Assembly: GCA_038143955.1 (NCBI GenBank)
Contig: JAYQMT010000004.1
Coordinates: 124,001-188,000, forward strand
Reading direction: 5' to 3'
DNA: 64,000 nt
Source: Porticoccus sp038143955
GTDB lineage: Bacteria > Pseudomonadota > Gammaproteobacteria > Pseudomonadales > Porticoccaceae
A program made the translations under genes and the position numbers. The notes under the pieces were generated by a model. It was not told the DNA's origin. It saw only the letters and a program-made list of their open reading frames with translations, and made no database searches. This document shows positions 9,885 to 19,509 of this stretch, in pieces (the stretch's first letter is position 1; every line of letters begins with the position of its first letter).

Positions 9885-10818
9885 TTTGAGAGGCATTGAT
9901 TACTTCTAGCCACTTTTTGTTTACGGCATCTATAGAAGTTTAGTATACTAAAATTAAAAGCATTTTCTATAATTTCTGTAACTGCTTTTGGGTTGCTGTT
10001 TGCCCAATTAATTTTATCAACAAGATCGGAAAGATCTTTTTTAACTGGTATATAATGCTCCATAGGAACCAAATCTTTTTCATAGTATGCTTTATGAAAG
10101 CGCTCCTGTAAAAATGTCAAGCGATGAGATTGAAGAAAATATTTAACTCTTGGGCTCCAGCCAGAAGCCTGCAGGTCAATAAAATAACGGTAACCAAGAA
10201 CTGCATCTTCTAAGGAAATAAAGTTTTGGTCGTTTTTATTAGGTTTTGCGAATTTTGCGTCAATTAAATCTGGGTTCCGCTCGCTAAGATCAACCAAGGG
10301 GCCGCGAAGTTTTGGATATTTTGTGCCACGCCAAAACATTTTTGAAGAAGCTGGCTTTGACTCTCCAGCAGTACGGATTTTACTAAAGTAACGATCATAT
10401 TTCATTCCGCACCAATCCCAAAAAGTGAAATCGGGGCAACAAATAAAATATGGATGATTCCTTAAGTTAGGGGGCATTCTGGTTCGTTTTTATCAATGTA
10501 AGACTGAAATAAAATGGCTTCAGTTGATTGATTTATGATATCAGCTTTGGGTGGGACGTCTATGAAATAAATTTTAACTGGATTGAAGTCTGGAAAGTTT
10601 AGAGCCGCATCAGCCCTTTCAATCTGCTTGATAAAGCTAACTGCTTTTGAGTTTTTTGCATCAAATTTCCATGGAGAGTGATCATAGTAATGGTTTAATA
10701 ATGAACCATTCTTTTTTTCAACTACAACCCTACCAAAGCGAAAGCGGTCCTCTTCGCAAGCAAGGTCAAAATCAAAAGGTTTTCCTATAATTCTGTATGG
10801 CGTAAAATCAGAGCTCAC
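9877..10818 (-). CDS. GT90 (CAP10/POGLUT-like) glycosyltransferase (two frameshifts)
   Basis: The central part has MFWRGTKYPKLRGPLVDLS, LIDAKF and YRYFIDLQASGWSPRVKYFL plus a following SHRLTF. This is the pattern of CAP10/lipopolysaccharide-modifying GT90 enzymes, which include xylosyltransferases and protein O-glucosyltransferases. Two breaks split it: one missing C in CCCCC near 10473-10477 (rebuilt NEPECPPNLRNHP), and one extra A near 9941-9943, after which the frame reads SIDAVNKKWLEVINASQNA to a stop at 9877. Full length is 314 residues. A eukaryote-like family that is unusual in a phage. Confidence 0.7.
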
Positions 10819-11047
10819 TTTTTGTTTTTACTTGAGAATATTTATCGCTATAAAAATTACTGATAGCTTCATCTAAATCAGATGGCGAAGCTAGAGGGTT
10901 TTTGTACACCGTAATCTCCCTGATCAAAAGTTCGGAAATGTGAAGGGCTAATAAAAAAGGAGAATTTTCTTCTTTTAGCCTTGAAAATTTAGGATTACCT
11001 TCATTAATCAATATAGTAAAGTTTTCACTATCATCAACTCTCGACAT
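10808..11047 (-). CDS. hypothetical protein, 79 aa
   Basis: A small acidic protein starting MSRVDDSENFT. It contains LLALHISELLIREITVY, an amphipathic helix, and has no recognised domain. It sits directly downstream of the GHKL ATPase gene (33-base gap) and overlaps the start of the GT90 gene. A partner role for the ATPase is possible but is only a guess from position. Confidence 0.55.
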   Translation of the reverse strand: MSRVDDSENFTILINEGNPKFSRLKEENSPFLLALHISELLIREITVYKNPLASPSDLDEAISNFYSDKYSQVKTKSEL

Positions 11048-11079
11048 CAAGTTTTTATCTTCTTCTCCAAAATTAATAA

Positions 11080-12579
11080 TTATATATCGAATCCTCTTGG
11101 ATTTGTTAGGTTTTTGGTTTTTAAATCTATTCCATAGTGGGGGATATTATTTTCTGGCTCAGGCTCATCTTCTTGTTCTTCCTCCTCTTCTTCCTCCTCT
11201 TCTTCTTCTTCTTCTTCTTCTTCTTGAGGTTGAAAATCAAATTCTCTTCTAGCAACTATCTCGGCAAGCTCTTTTAATTCTTCTTTTTCTTTTTCTTGTT
11301 GCTGCTCTTCTTCTGTTAAGTCTTCTTCCTCTTCTTCGTCTTCGCTTTCGTCATTTTCCCAGAGGTCTGAAAAATCTTCTTCGTCAAAATATTCAGCAAG
11401 CATAGTTGATACTTCGTTAGCTAAAGCATCAAGTATATTCATTTTTTCCTCTTGATTTAATTTAATATATTCAATGATCCATTCAATAACTACCCTATAA
11501 CATTTTTCGAGAAAAGGCTTAGTGATTGGGTGGTCATCTCTTAAACTATGGTGAGATAAATCTTTAGCAGGCATACCTGTGTCATCAAGAACTTCAGAAA
11601 GCGCATCGCAAGAAATGAAACCAACTAGTTTATTGAATATATTATGTATTTTATCGTGATCTAGAAATTCTTGTTTGTTTTTAGATTCAACCCAGCTTGT
11701 TGTTGATTCAAGTAAATCTTGGTCTGATAAATGAAATGGGCATATTTTAACATTAGAAATAATGTCAATGTTTTTAAGTGGGTGGTTTTTCAACAAAGAT
11801 CGGTTATAAACTAAAGATAGTCTAAATTCGATATTAGCTTTTTTCTTTTGACCGTAGTAATCATATTCGAATTCTCTATTAATCACTGGAATATTAGACC
11901 CTGGAAGTTTATAAATAAACTTTAAACTCTCTCCATTCAAGGTAAGATCAAACTTTTTACCCTCTTTCTCTAATTGAGGAATAAGGTGTCCAAAAAATGT
12001 ACGGAGCTCATTCTTGATGATTTCTTTGTTCCAGCTATTTGCTTCAATTTTTCGTTTAACTTTTTGTATTGTTATTCTTGTTCCGGTATCACTTTCAATA
12101 GAAGATTCTTGTGGGGCTAGCTCTTTAATAGATGGAGAGTATTCGTTTAGAAAAATAACATTGGTCGGTTTGTACTCAAGGACAAAACATTTTCCATGTG
12201 CGTTCTTGGTTTCAATTGTCCAGTGAATCTCTGTTTCGTGAGAAAGTTTATCGTTAGCCAATTTACCTCCTATACCCATTTGGCCCAATTGAACACCTTT
12301 GCCCCCCGTAGTATCGTATGAATTTCCAAAAACAAAATACTTATCAAAAGCATTCATTCCGTTTTCATCGACAATATGATCAAAGCCTTGGCCATTATCA
12401 GTGATGATTGCGCGACATCCTTGGTCTCCATAATAAGGATGCTCTAAATCAATAGAGCATGATGTGGCAAAATTTTGAATAGAATTTTTAACTAACTCGG
12501 TAAATGCCTGAGGTATGTTTACGGTAGATTGAAGAAGCTTACTTAAATTTGCTCCAGTTTTGATTTTTATACTGTTCAT
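11080..12579 (-). CDS. GHKL (Hsp90/MORC-like) ATPase with Glu-rich tail
   Basis: A 499-residue protein with an N-terminal Bergerat ATP-binding fold: ELVKNSIQN (N-box Glu and Asn, about residue 28), DNGQGF (about 61), GQMGIGGKLA (glycine lid, about 100) and GTRITI (about 165). The middle third looks like a transducer domain with LIPQLEKEGKKFDLTLNG. The C-terminus is extremely acidic, with long Glu runs. The arrangement recalls MORC/Hsp90-like ATPases rather than histidine kinases, as no kinase His box or receiver is seen. It is flanked by a methyltransferase and a small unknown. Its function in the phage is unknown: chaperone, DNA clamp and defence/counter-defence are all possible. Confidence 0.8.
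   Translation of the reverse strand: MNSIKIKTGANLSKLLQSTVNIPQAFTELVKNSIQNFATSCSIDLEHPYYGDQGCRAIITDNGQGFDHIVDENGMNAFDKYFVFGNSYDTTGGKGVQLGQMGIGGKLANDKLSHETEIHWTIETKNAHGKCFVLEYKPTNVIFLNEYSPSIKELAPQESSIESDTGTRITIQKVKRKIEANSWNKEIIKNELRTFFGHLIPQLEKEGKKFDLTLNGESLKFIYKLPGSNIPVINREFEYDYYGQKKKANIEFRLSLVYNRSLLKNHPLKNIDIISNVKICPFHLSDQDLLESTTSWVESKNKQEFLDHDKIHNIFNKLVGFISCDALSEVLDDTGMPAKDLSHHSLRDDHPITKPFLEKCYRVVIEWIIEYIKLNQEEKMNILDALANEVSTMLAEYFDEEDFSDLWENDESEDEEEEEDLTEEEQQQEKEKEELKELAEIVARREFDFQPQEEEEEEEEEEEEEEEEQEDEPEPENNIPHYGIDLKTKNLTNPRGFDI
11170..11225 (-). repeat. GAA/GAG tract encoding a poly-Glu run
   Basis: A low-complexity run of TTC/CTC on the plus strand that encodes about 18 consecutive acidic residues in the GHKL ATPase tail. 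Such tracts can vary in length by slippage. Confidence 0.6.
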
Positions 12580-12583
12580 GTTT

Positions 12584-13204
12584 TTATGGTTTTAGTATTG
12601 ACCAAGTAGGGTAATCTGGTTCTTTGTAGCCAACTATAACCTGCAGGTCATTGTCCTTGGCAAATTCGTCAACAGCGCCTTTGACAGCCCCAGGATGAAA
12701 AGATCCATCATAGCAAATCGACCAATCATTGTTTGGCTGCATTTTTTGCAATTCCCGATTTTCAATATAATCATGCCCGCTCATAATCCCGTTGGATTTT
12801 AATTTTGGCCAATACGCTTGAATGTCTTCTTTGCACCCAAGGTAATCATGCCTTGCATCTATATAAATCCAATCAAGACTATCATCTGGTATTTGATCGC
12901 AAACAGAAATAGAGTAACCCTTTAAAATTTTTGTTTTATCCTTCCATTTGGATGTATTATCTAATGTTTTTGAGAAATGCTCATTCATTTCGTCTTGGGT
13001 TCCATTGCATAAATCGTAATAATTCGATTGATTTTCCCAAAGATCCACCAAGTAAAGCTTCTCTAAACTATCAATTCTTCCTAAAATTTCTCTGCTATAG
13101 CCACCTCTGTATACACCTACTTCGCATGCACGTTTGATTTTACGCTCGTTTAATAAATATAATAGATGAGTTCTATTCCTGTATGTTGGTATTGATTTTT
13201 TCAT
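12584..13204 (-). CDS. class I SAM-dependent methyltransferase (Methyltransf_24-like)
   Basis: A 206-residue enzyme with motif I ACEVGVYRGGYSREIL near residue 26, an acidic strand LYLVDLWE, and WIYIDARHDYLGCKEDI near 115. This is the same signature as the methyltransferase at 2557-3120. The C-terminal GHDY and WSI positions also agree with the family. A sugar O-methyltransferase role is likely from context. Intact, and five bases upstream of the GHKL gene. Confidence 0.8.
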   Translation of the reverse strand: MKKSIPTYRNRTHLLYLLNERKIKRACEVGVYRGGYSREILGRIDSLEKLYLVDLWENQSNYYDLCNGTQDEMNEHFSKTLDNTSKWKDKTKILKGYSISVCDQIPDDSLDWIYIDARHDYLGCKEDIQAYWPKLKSNGIMSGHDYIENRELQKMQPNNDWSICYDGSFHPGAVKGAVDEFAKDNDLQVIVGYKEPDYPTWSILKP

Positions 13205-13209
13205 TAGAG

Positions 13210-13682
13210 TTATATTACACTATACAATAGCTCCGTCCTGTTTTGTTTAATAAAATTATATTTATCTTTAAGGAATAACTGTATATCTTTTTTATTTTCT
13301 TTAAAATTTTTGTTTTTTAGCGGGTTGATTGCTACACAAAGATATTTAAACTTATATTTAGAGTGATCAATATGTGTCAGTAGTTCAAAAGCATTGTCAG
13401 GGTCTATAATTGAAAGGAAATCTATATCCTTGGGGTTTCATCAAAAGAATTGTAAACTTTATGACCAAGGTATTTTTCTCCAACAAATGTATTGGAGTCT
13501 TTATCGTTTCTGAATGGACTAATTTCGATACACGTTAAATCTTTTGCGAAATTTGTTTCGCGTAAAAACCAGCGGTCACTTAACCATTTGCTAGTAGACT
13601 TTACTGTTCCCGCATTAGGAATTTTAATTAAATTAATAATGCGCTGGTTAGGATTATCTATAAATGATAATAAACGAGCCAT
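13210..13682 (-). CDS. possible FkbM-related methyltransferase (one frameshift)
   Basis: Starts at ATG 13682 (MARLLSFIDN). The first part has NAGTVKSTSKWLSDRW and ISPFRNDKDS. One added C in CCCC near 13434-13437 continues into PKDIDFLSIIDPDNAFELL, resembling the DFLSxDxxG region of FkbM proteins, and then KYKFKYLCVAINPLKN to a stop at 13210. There is no clear SAM-binding glycine loop, so the function is weakly supported. Restored length is about 157 residues. Confidence 0.45.
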
Positions 13683-13696
13683 TATATTAAAACTAT

Positions 13697-14029
13697 TTAA
13701 TCCCAATTTCCTTGAGCAAGGTTAGCGTCACCTAGATTACTCCAATCTACTGAAAATGGATCTTCGTCTTCATCTTGGTTGACATGCTCATTTTTAAGCT
13801 CTTGCTGCTGCTCTTTATATAATTTATCATGCATTCGCTGCCCCATCCATAGTGATTCTAGTAATAAGGCTTGCACCGCTTCAAGATTATAACTTTCCTC
13901 TTTGCTGCAGCGATACGCCTGCTTTAAAACGTTACAAAGCGTTCTTTTTTTATCGAATGGATTGTTCATTTCCTCACGCATTTGTTTGGAAATTTCTTTT
14001 GTAAATGGCTTTGGTTTATATTCTTTCAT
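13697..14029 (-). CDS. hypothetical protein, 110 aa
   Basis: A small charged protein beginning MKEYKPKPFTKEI, with Gln/Glu-rich helix YKEQQQELKNEHVNQDEDED and an acidic C-terminus. The start at 14029 is chosen because longer starts would run into the glycosyltransferase gene ending at 14046. No family is recognised. It lies inside the glycan run but shows no enzyme motif. Confidence 0.5.
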   Translation of the reverse strand: MKEYKPKPFTKEISKQMREEMNNPFDKKRTLCNVLKQAYRCSKEESYNLEAVQALLLESLWMGQRMHDKLYKEQQQELKNEHVNQDEDEDPFSVDWSNLGDANLAQGNWD

Positions 14030-14045
14030 ACTGATGGAGTACACT

Positions 14046-14792
14046 TTAAACCAACCATTTGCGTCTATCGATAAAGGATTGTTTTTTGTGTTCAGCTTCT
14101 TTTCTTGTGTTTGGATGCCAAACATATGTGCTATCTTCTATAGGCCCACGTTTGATTAGAGGCTTGCTTAAGGCTAATAAGGATAATTCATTATAGTTGT
14201 AGTCTTGATCTGCAGTATTATCTATAATTAATTCATCGCCAATCTTATGGGGTTGGGAGGTTGGTTTATTATGCAATAAAAATTGGTTAAAGTTTTGCTG
14301 GTCTGAGCCTTTAATTTCTCGCGTGTTTAAAAACCTGTCGAGATAATTAATTGTTTTATTGCTGCTTCTAAAGAATATCCAACCCATGCAGCATGTAAAC
14401 CCAAAAGCTTGACGAACTTCTGGCGGAAATGCTTCTCTGTGGCGAACGGTTGAAACAATAATATCCTGATCATTCGAATGTATCAAATCTGGAATCGGAT
14501 TTTTGAGCCAAAGCGCATCAGTGTCTGAATGGATAATATCCACGCCATCTTCCAAGTATTTTTTAAAGATAAAAGTTCGACGCATTGTATGCTTGCATCC
14601 AGAAATCCAATCATCGTTAAATTCATCGAGAACTCTAGAGTTACATCCATAAGATTTTAAGTATTCATCAGACTCAGGATCCAAACATAATACTTCATAA
14701 TTGTTTATAGATAAAGCTTCTAAATGTTTAATCCAATTTAGGGCTATTTCTCTGTAGGGATAATTGCAAAAAGATATAATTTTTAAATTCAT
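14046..14792 (-). CDS. nucleotide-diphospho-sugar transferase (PF03407/GT77-like)
   Basis: An intact 248-residue enzyme. GVDIIHSDTDALWLKNP near residue 85 is the Asp-x-Asp site followed by the W-x-x-P typical of PF03407 proteins such as RGXT xylosyltransferases. CCMGWIFFRSS and SDQQNFNQFL follow in the expected order. It probably transfers a pentose or hexose to the glycan. It overlaps the upstream GT34-like gene by four bases. Confidence 0.8.
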   Translation of the reverse strand: MNLKIISFCNYPYREIALNWIKHLEALSINNYEVLCLDPESDEYLKSYGCNSRVLDEFNDDWISGCKHTMRRTFIFKKYLEDGVDIIHSDTDALWLKNPIPDLIHSNDQDIIVSTVRHREAFPPEVRQAFGFTCCMGWIFFRSSNKTINYLDRFLNTREIKGSDQQNFNQFLLHNKPTSQPHKIGDELIIDNTADQDYNYNELSLLALSKPLIKRGPIEDSTYVWHPNTRKEAEHKKQSFIDRRKWLV

Positions 14793-15424
14793 AATATATA
14801 TTCAAGGAAATCTTTATGTTTTCTCCACCCTCCTTTATGGTGAACTATAAAGGATTTTTTCGTAGCAAGATCTGGTCTTACATTAAAATGATCTCCCTTT
14901 TCTGGTAAACATAAAATGTTTTCAGGAAAGTTTTCACCATGAAGGCCGACTATGGAATGAAGATTTGTTTGCTCCCATGTATTGTAAGTGGCGTGTTTTT
15001 GCGTTCTTGGGACGAAGTGTGTAGTTGTGCCTAATACATTGTTTCCGTATTTTTTAAAATCCCAAATTTCATCAAGAAGCCATTTAGACCATTCACTATT
15101 CCTTATCAGGAATATACCAAAATTAATACCTACGTCATCTTCACATACAATTAAATCCTTTGAGTTGTCTATAAACTCTTCAATCTTTCTATTCCCATCA
15201 ACTACATAGCTATCAGCATCGGTCCAGAGAACCCAATCATAATTATTTAAAATTTGCTGTATATACAAAATCTTAATCCAAGATGCGGGTCTTGAAGAAA
15301 TTCTATCTGTAAAGGGATAAAAATCATAGCCATGAATCTCGCAATACTTTTTTTTGTTAGGAAACGAAATTTTAGAATAATTTCCTGGGGAACATTCGAA
15401 AGAAATTACAGCGACAGAGCTCAT
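14789..15424 (-). CDS. GT34-like galactosyl/xylosyltransferase
   Basis: A 211-residue protein resembling the GMA12/MNN10 family. It has KKKYCEIHGYDFYPF near the N-terminus, WVLWTDADSYVVD (Asp-x-Asp metal site) near residue 68, NFGIFLIRNSEW near 105, a WEQTNL motif and a final VHHKGGWRKH. These follow the family order exactly. Eukaryote-like enzymes of this type add galactose or xylose. Intact, overlapping both neighbours. Confidence 0.8.
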   Translation of the reverse strand: MSSVAVISFECSPGNYSKISFPNKKKYCEIHGYDFYPFTDRISSRPASWIKILYIQQILNNYDWVLWTDADSYVVDGNRKIEEFIDNSKDLIVCEDDVGINFGIFLIRNSEWSKWLLDEIWDFKKYGNNVLGTTTHFVPRTQKHATYNTWEQTNLHSIVGLHGENFPENILCLPEKGDHFNVRPDLATKKSFIVHHKGGWRKHKDFLEYIL

Positions 15425-16038
15425 TTTATTGAATCAAAGAAATATTCATCAAGAGGTTCAGTCTTTAATATGTCACCTTCATTTGTTTTTACCCATTTTC
15501 TGTAGAAATCATTAAAGTTAAGTTTTAATTCTGGGCCAGACCTTTCTCTGAATTGATTATCAATGTTGTCAACAACCCCAGTTTTATAAATGATGTCAAG
15601 CAGACGATGGGCACTTGATAAGGACGTGATGTATCCTTCGCCCCATTGGAATAGCCTTATTATATTAATCTCTTTTTCAAGCCTGTCCCATTTATTTTTC
15701 ATTTGAACATTCAACGCATCAAAAAACCCAGGCAAAAGTTTTGCATCATCTTCGAGAAAAAGAGCATGGGGTATTTTATTTGAGACTTGAAATTCAAGAA
15801 ACTTAATTTTAGTAATCCAGCATGCAAGAGTTCCATAATTATTAAAATCATTATTTGGACCTATTTTTAACTTGTGAAAATCAAGATTTAGACCCAAGAA
15901 CTCTTTTGTTGTTTCTTCTTTATTGTAACCATTTACAGAATTAAAAATTTTAACAAAAGGAAAAAGCTTACGTGTTTTATTTATGTACTCTAATCTTTCT
16001 GGGGTTAGTAAAGATAAAATATATGTTTCGTATTTCAT
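15421..16038 (-). CDS. GT25-like glycosyltransferase
   Basis: A 205-residue protein starting MKYETYILSLLTPERL. It has GTLACWITKIKFLEF and ALFLEDDAKLLPGF, corresponding to the serine/cysteine-x-H-x-x-W region and Glu-Asp-Asp motif of GT25. It then has FQWGEGYITSLSSAHRLLD in the acceptor-side region. Intact, and second GT25-like gene of the window after 3710-4479. Specific sugar unknown. Confidence 0.75.
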   Translation of the reverse strand: MKYETYILSLLTPERLEYINKTRKLFPFVKIFNSVNGYNKEETTKEFLGLNLDFHKLKIGPNNDFNNYGTLACWITKIKFLEFQVSNKIPHALFLEDDAKLLPGFFDALNVQMKNKWDRLEKEINIIRLFQWGEGYITSLSSAHRLLDIIYKTGVVDNIDNQFRERSGPELKLNFNDFYRKWVKTNEGDILKTEPLDEYFFDSIK

Positions 16039-16048
16039 GTTGTAAATT

Positions 16049-16563
16049 TTAAATATGAAGATTAATAAATTTGTCTATATTTTTATCGCACAATAAAGGA
16101 AGGTTTTTGTTAATTTTTTCTTCAGGCCAGTGCCACCACTCGATTAATAGTAGTGCATTTATTTGATCCTCGTTAAATCTAAATTTTATATGCTTGGCGG
16201 GATTTCCTCCTGAAATACTGTATGCACCGACATCTTTAACAACATGACTATTGTTGGCTATAACGGCCCCAGAACCAATAGATACACCAGACATAATTGT
16301 AACATTGCCTCCGATCCATACATCGTGCCCTATTGTAACATTGCCATTTGTTGCTGGGTGACCTAACCCGTTAAAGTTATTAAATTTATGCTTATTAACA
16401 TGGCCGAATGGAAAAGTAGTTACCCAATCAGTTCTGTGATTGCCCCTAAAAAAACACAGCAACCTTGGGCAATCGAACAAAAGTTGCCAACAATCAAGTC
16501 TGCATCATCGTTATCCCAGAAAAGCTTAGGCTTTCCATATGAAAATCTACCAAATGTGGGCAT
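16049..16563 (-). CDS. CatB-like hexapeptide O-acetyltransferase (one frameshift)
   Basis: A left-handed beta-helix acetyltransferase. The rebuilt start at ATG 16563 reads MPTFGRFSYGKPKLFW and IVGNFCSIAQGC. After restoring one T in the run near 16448-16454 it continues RGNHRTDWVTTFPFGH (active-site His), and then hexapeptide repeats VTIGHDVWIGGNVTIMSGVS. This is the xenobiotic/Vat/CatB-type family, which in glycan clusters acetylates sugars with acetyl-CoA. Restored length is 171 residues, normal for a short family member. Confidence 0.8.
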
Positions 16564-16568
16564 GCTAA

Positions 16569-17207
16569 TTATCTTTTAAATTTAAAATTAAAATACTCAA
16601 TATCTTCTTTATATCGTTCTGAAATAATATCACGAGTTAAGTCATTATAATATGTAGTATAGTGATTATGTTTTGTGGAGTTATGATACGGGAGATTGAT
16701 TCTTGATATTTTTATAGAATCGCAAACAGCATTGAAATCATCTTGTAGGTTTTCGAATTTTCCAATAAAATTCATATTTTTATTTAAGAAATTAACTTGA
16801 GGCAGCAGATGGTGCCCTCTTTCGACAAACCATGTAAACCCTTTAACTTCTTTCAGTCCGTCACCTATTTTAATAAAATCTTCAAAAGATAAATTTATTT
16901 CGTAGTTGTTTAAGATGTAAAAATATTCACTAACCATTAAGTCCCATGGGTTTCTTACGAAAGTGAAGCAATAGTACGAGCTAGCTAAGCTTTGATTATA
17001 TTGATCAAGATAAAAATGTTGACTGTAAGAGTGTAGTGGGTGGTCTAGTAAGTATTTCTTCTTAATTGACTCAGGCATGGAATTCAAATAAAATTTATCA
17101 TCAGCATCTATGTTGACGCCTTCATAATCGAGTAGGGCCTTCTCTATAGATGTCCCTGCGCACTTGGGGGTGTGGACAAAAATATATTTATGTTTATGGC
17201 TGATCAT
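16569..17207 (-). CDS. sulfotransferase 3
   Basis: A 212-residue sulfotransferase beginning MISHKHKYIFVHTPKCAGTS (PAPS 5'-binding loop). YCFTFVRNPWDLMVSEYF is the 3'-phosphate motif near residue 85. The ATG at 17207 is preferred over an upstream start because it matches its paralogs and overlaps the preceding stop by four bases. GKFENLQDDF near 165 is also shared with the paralogs. It would sulfate a sugar hydroxyl using host PAPS. Confidence 0.85.
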   Translation of the reverse strand: MISHKHKYIFVHTPKCAGTSIEKALLDYEGVNIDADDKFYLNSMPESIKKKYLLDHPLHSYSQHFYLDQYNQSLASSYYCFTFVRNPWDLMVSEYFYILNNYEINLSFEDFIKIGDGLKEVKGFTWFVERGHHLLPQVNFLNKNMNFIGKFENLQDDFNAVCDSIKISRINLPYHNSTKHNHYTTYYNDLTRDIISERYKEDIEYFNFKFKR

Positions 17208-17980
17208 AATTCGGGCAAATAATAGTCTGGAAACCAAGTTTGTTTACACTTACTGACCCTATACATTCCAATGGACGGATTTATAATTTTTGCCCAACTA
17301 GAAAATGCGGATTGATTTTTTAAAACTAGTTTGCATTTTGATAATGCAAGCATTTCGGCGACAGATTCTTTTGTTAGCTGAAGTTTATCTGGCCTAGTTT
17401 TTTGGTCAAGATGATATATTGTTTTAAAAGGAGATTGAAAAATTGGAACATTAAAAATAGAGGAGATCTGTTCGAATAGAAATGACTTAAGCGCTAGATC
17501 GTCAGATAAAATAAAAATGCTTTCAAAAGAGTGAATTTCCGACAACTTTTTAACTTTTAATATGTAATCTTCATTGCTTATTGGGATATTCTCTTTATCC
17601 TTTGATGATAACTTATCATAACCTCTAAGATGTAAGCCTAAACAGTTTTTAAAATCTTTTGATATATTTTTGGATAGATCAAGTATATCTTTGTTAAAAC
17701 TAAAAAAATGATTAAAATAGAAATGAGCATCATCAAAATTCTTATAATCACATCTTTCAATATTATGTAATCGAGTAGCCTTATTGGAGGAATTGGATTG
17801 ATGATTTGGGATTATAATTTCAGGAATAATCCGATTTAAATCGCGTGGATCTCCGTGATTAATGTTTCTTATATCCCAAGATGGATATATTTTGTTTTGA
17901 TACAGATAGGGAAGTCTGCAATTGATCCAGTTCATTGTGGACCCAAAAAGACCTTGCTTGCTGTAACTTATTATTTTCAT
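17204..17980 (-). CDS. fucosyltransferase-like protein (HxRG motif)
   Basis: A 258-residue protein with CLGLHLRGYDKLSS near residue 115, IFILSDDLALKSFL near 155 and SVAEMLALSKCKLVL near 205. The middle motif and the C-terminal acidic/serine loop follow the arrangement of GT23/NodZ and O-fucosyltransferase-type enzymes that use GDP-fucose. It is flanked on both sides by sulfotransferase genes with four-base overlaps, which suggests that the fucosylated product may be sulfated. The family call is moderate because the sequence is diverged. Confidence 0.6.
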   Translation of the reverse strand: MKIISYSKQGLFGSTMNWINCRLPYLYQNKIYPSWDIRNINHGDPRDLNRIIPEIIIPNHQSNSSNKATRLHNIERCDYKNFDDAHFYFNHFFSFNKDILDLSKNISKDFKNCLGLHLRGYDKLSSKDKENIPISNEDYILKVKKLSEIHSFESIFILSDDLALKSFLFEQISSIFNVPIFQSPFKTIYHLDQKTRPDKLQLTKESVAEMLALSKCKLVLKNQSAFSSWAKIINPSIGMYRVSKCKQTWFPDYYLPEL

Positions 17981-18612
17981 TTGTATTTAAATAATTCAAA
18001 ATCTTTTTTGTAAAAATTATACACCTTATCTTTTAACTGTTTCGTCCAAATAGCTTCTTTTTTGAAAGTCTTTGAATTATATGCATGTGGTAGTTTTAAT
18101 TCTTGCATACCTATGTCAGAGCAAACTTTATTGAAATCTTCGTACAAGTTTTCAAACCTACCAATAAAATCGCAAGTGAAATCAACACTGATTTTGTCAG
18201 TAAAATAATGGCCGCCATTTAAGTGGGGGAAAAACTCAAACTGGGGCAGCGTATGATATCTATCGTACTCGCTCCAAAGATCTTTGTTGAACATTCTATA
18301 TTCATTATCTACAGTTAATTGAACGTACTCGTCAAAAGATACAGACCTCTTTTTTTGATAATATTTTATGTCTGGATGCACTTGATACTGCAACTCGCCC
18401 CACTTCCATGCAGAAACAAACCGATCATATGGGTTACGAACAAAAGAAAAAACATAGTAATCTAAATGATCGTTGAAAAATTTACTAAAACCTCTCTTTC
18501 TTAAAACCTTAGATGGTATTTCTGGATCAACCTGTCTTAGGAAGTTTTCCACAGAAGTTCCAGCCGCTTTAGGGATATGTATGAATATACATTTATGTTT
18601 ATGACTAATCAT
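17977..18612 (-). CDS. sulfotransferase 4
   Basis: An intact 211-residue sulfotransferase. MISHKHKCIFIHIPKAAGTS is the PAPS loop and FSFVRNPYDRFVSAWKWG near residue 58 is the 3'-phosphate motif. IGRFENLYEDFNKVC near 150 is shared with sulfotransferases 1 and 3. The start overlaps nothing upstream but follows the NodZ-like gene by one base. Likely sulfates a carbohydrate acceptor made by the surrounding glycosyltransferases. Confidence 0.87.
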   Translation of the reverse strand: MISHKHKCIFIHIPKAAGTSVENFLRQVDPEIPSKVLRKRGFSKFFNDHLDYYVFSFVRNPYDRFVSAWKWGELQYQVHPDIKYYQKKRSVSFDEYVQLTVDNEYRMFNKDLWSEYDRYHTLPQFEFFPHLNGGHYFTDKISVDFTCDFIGRFENLYEDFNKVCSDIGMQELKLPHAYNSKTFKKEAIWTKQLKDKVYNFYKKDFELFKYK

Positions 18613-19501
18613 TTAATAACACTTCTCTTGAAAATTAATGTGAAAATTTGGTATACCTTTATACAAGCAAAACTCATTAAACCTACTAAAGTTTTTAAAT
18701 AGAAAATTAGTATACTGAAGCAAATAGAAATCAACCAAGGCTTCTTTGGCGATATTTATGCGTCCATATTTTTCTTCCATCTGAATTTGTATCTCTGTGG
18801 ACTGCTCGCCTTTTTCGTGGCCTGTGCCGCATCCTGGAGGAGCAAAGTATCTTTCAGTTACGATTGTATTGCCGTATTCTTTTTCAAACAGATCAACAAA
18901 TTGCTTTGAATCTGTAGCAACAAAAAATCTATAATTATCGCAAGCTTTTAAAAATGCGCGTGGTGAATCAAATAATGCATGATCTATTTTCTCTTTATAA
19001 ATATCAAAGATAGTTTGTATTGCATTTCTTTCTCCTTGAAAACGATTTGAGTTTCCAGTTCTTGGCGGCAAAAACTTCACCGTTCGATGTTCTGGCGTGA
19101 ACGCCAACTACATAATTTCCTGCGAAATACTTTTCACGCATCTCATCTATTTCTTTAGCTATAGTACCATGAACATTAATTCGATCAAATGTATCATAAA
19201 ATTTTTTAGATTCTTCTTTGGATTTTAGCGGATTTTTGATTACAAGCCTAGAATCAGAATGTTGTTCGGCATCTTTTTTGAGCTGATCTATATATTCTTC
19301 ATTTATAATAACTTCTATATCTGTATCAATGTGATGAAAATATTCAGTAAATAAATTACTATCACCTTTGCTGGCCCAATGCCCACGCATATCAATAAGT
19401 ATACCTTTTTTGTTCTGCTCGCAATACATTAATGCATTAGTGAGGTGCCACAAAGTATCACCCCATCCAGTATCGCGAGAAAAATAGTAATAATTATTCA
19501 T
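18613..19501 (-). CDS. NodZ/GT23-like fucosyltransferase (one frameshift)
   Basis: Starts MNNYYYFSRDTGWGDTLWHL at 19501. The segment VVGVHARTSNGEV near residue 135 is the HxRxxNGE motif of alpha-1,6-fucosyltransferase/NodZ-type proteins. The frame then breaks: removing one T from the run near 19071-19075 gives LPPRTGNSNRFQGERN and continues with FFVATDSKQFVDLFEKEYG to the stop at 18613. Length is 889 (3n+1), consistent with one inserted base. Would use GDP-fucose made by gmd/fcl. Confidence 0.65.
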
Positions 19502-19509
19502 TTTTTAAT

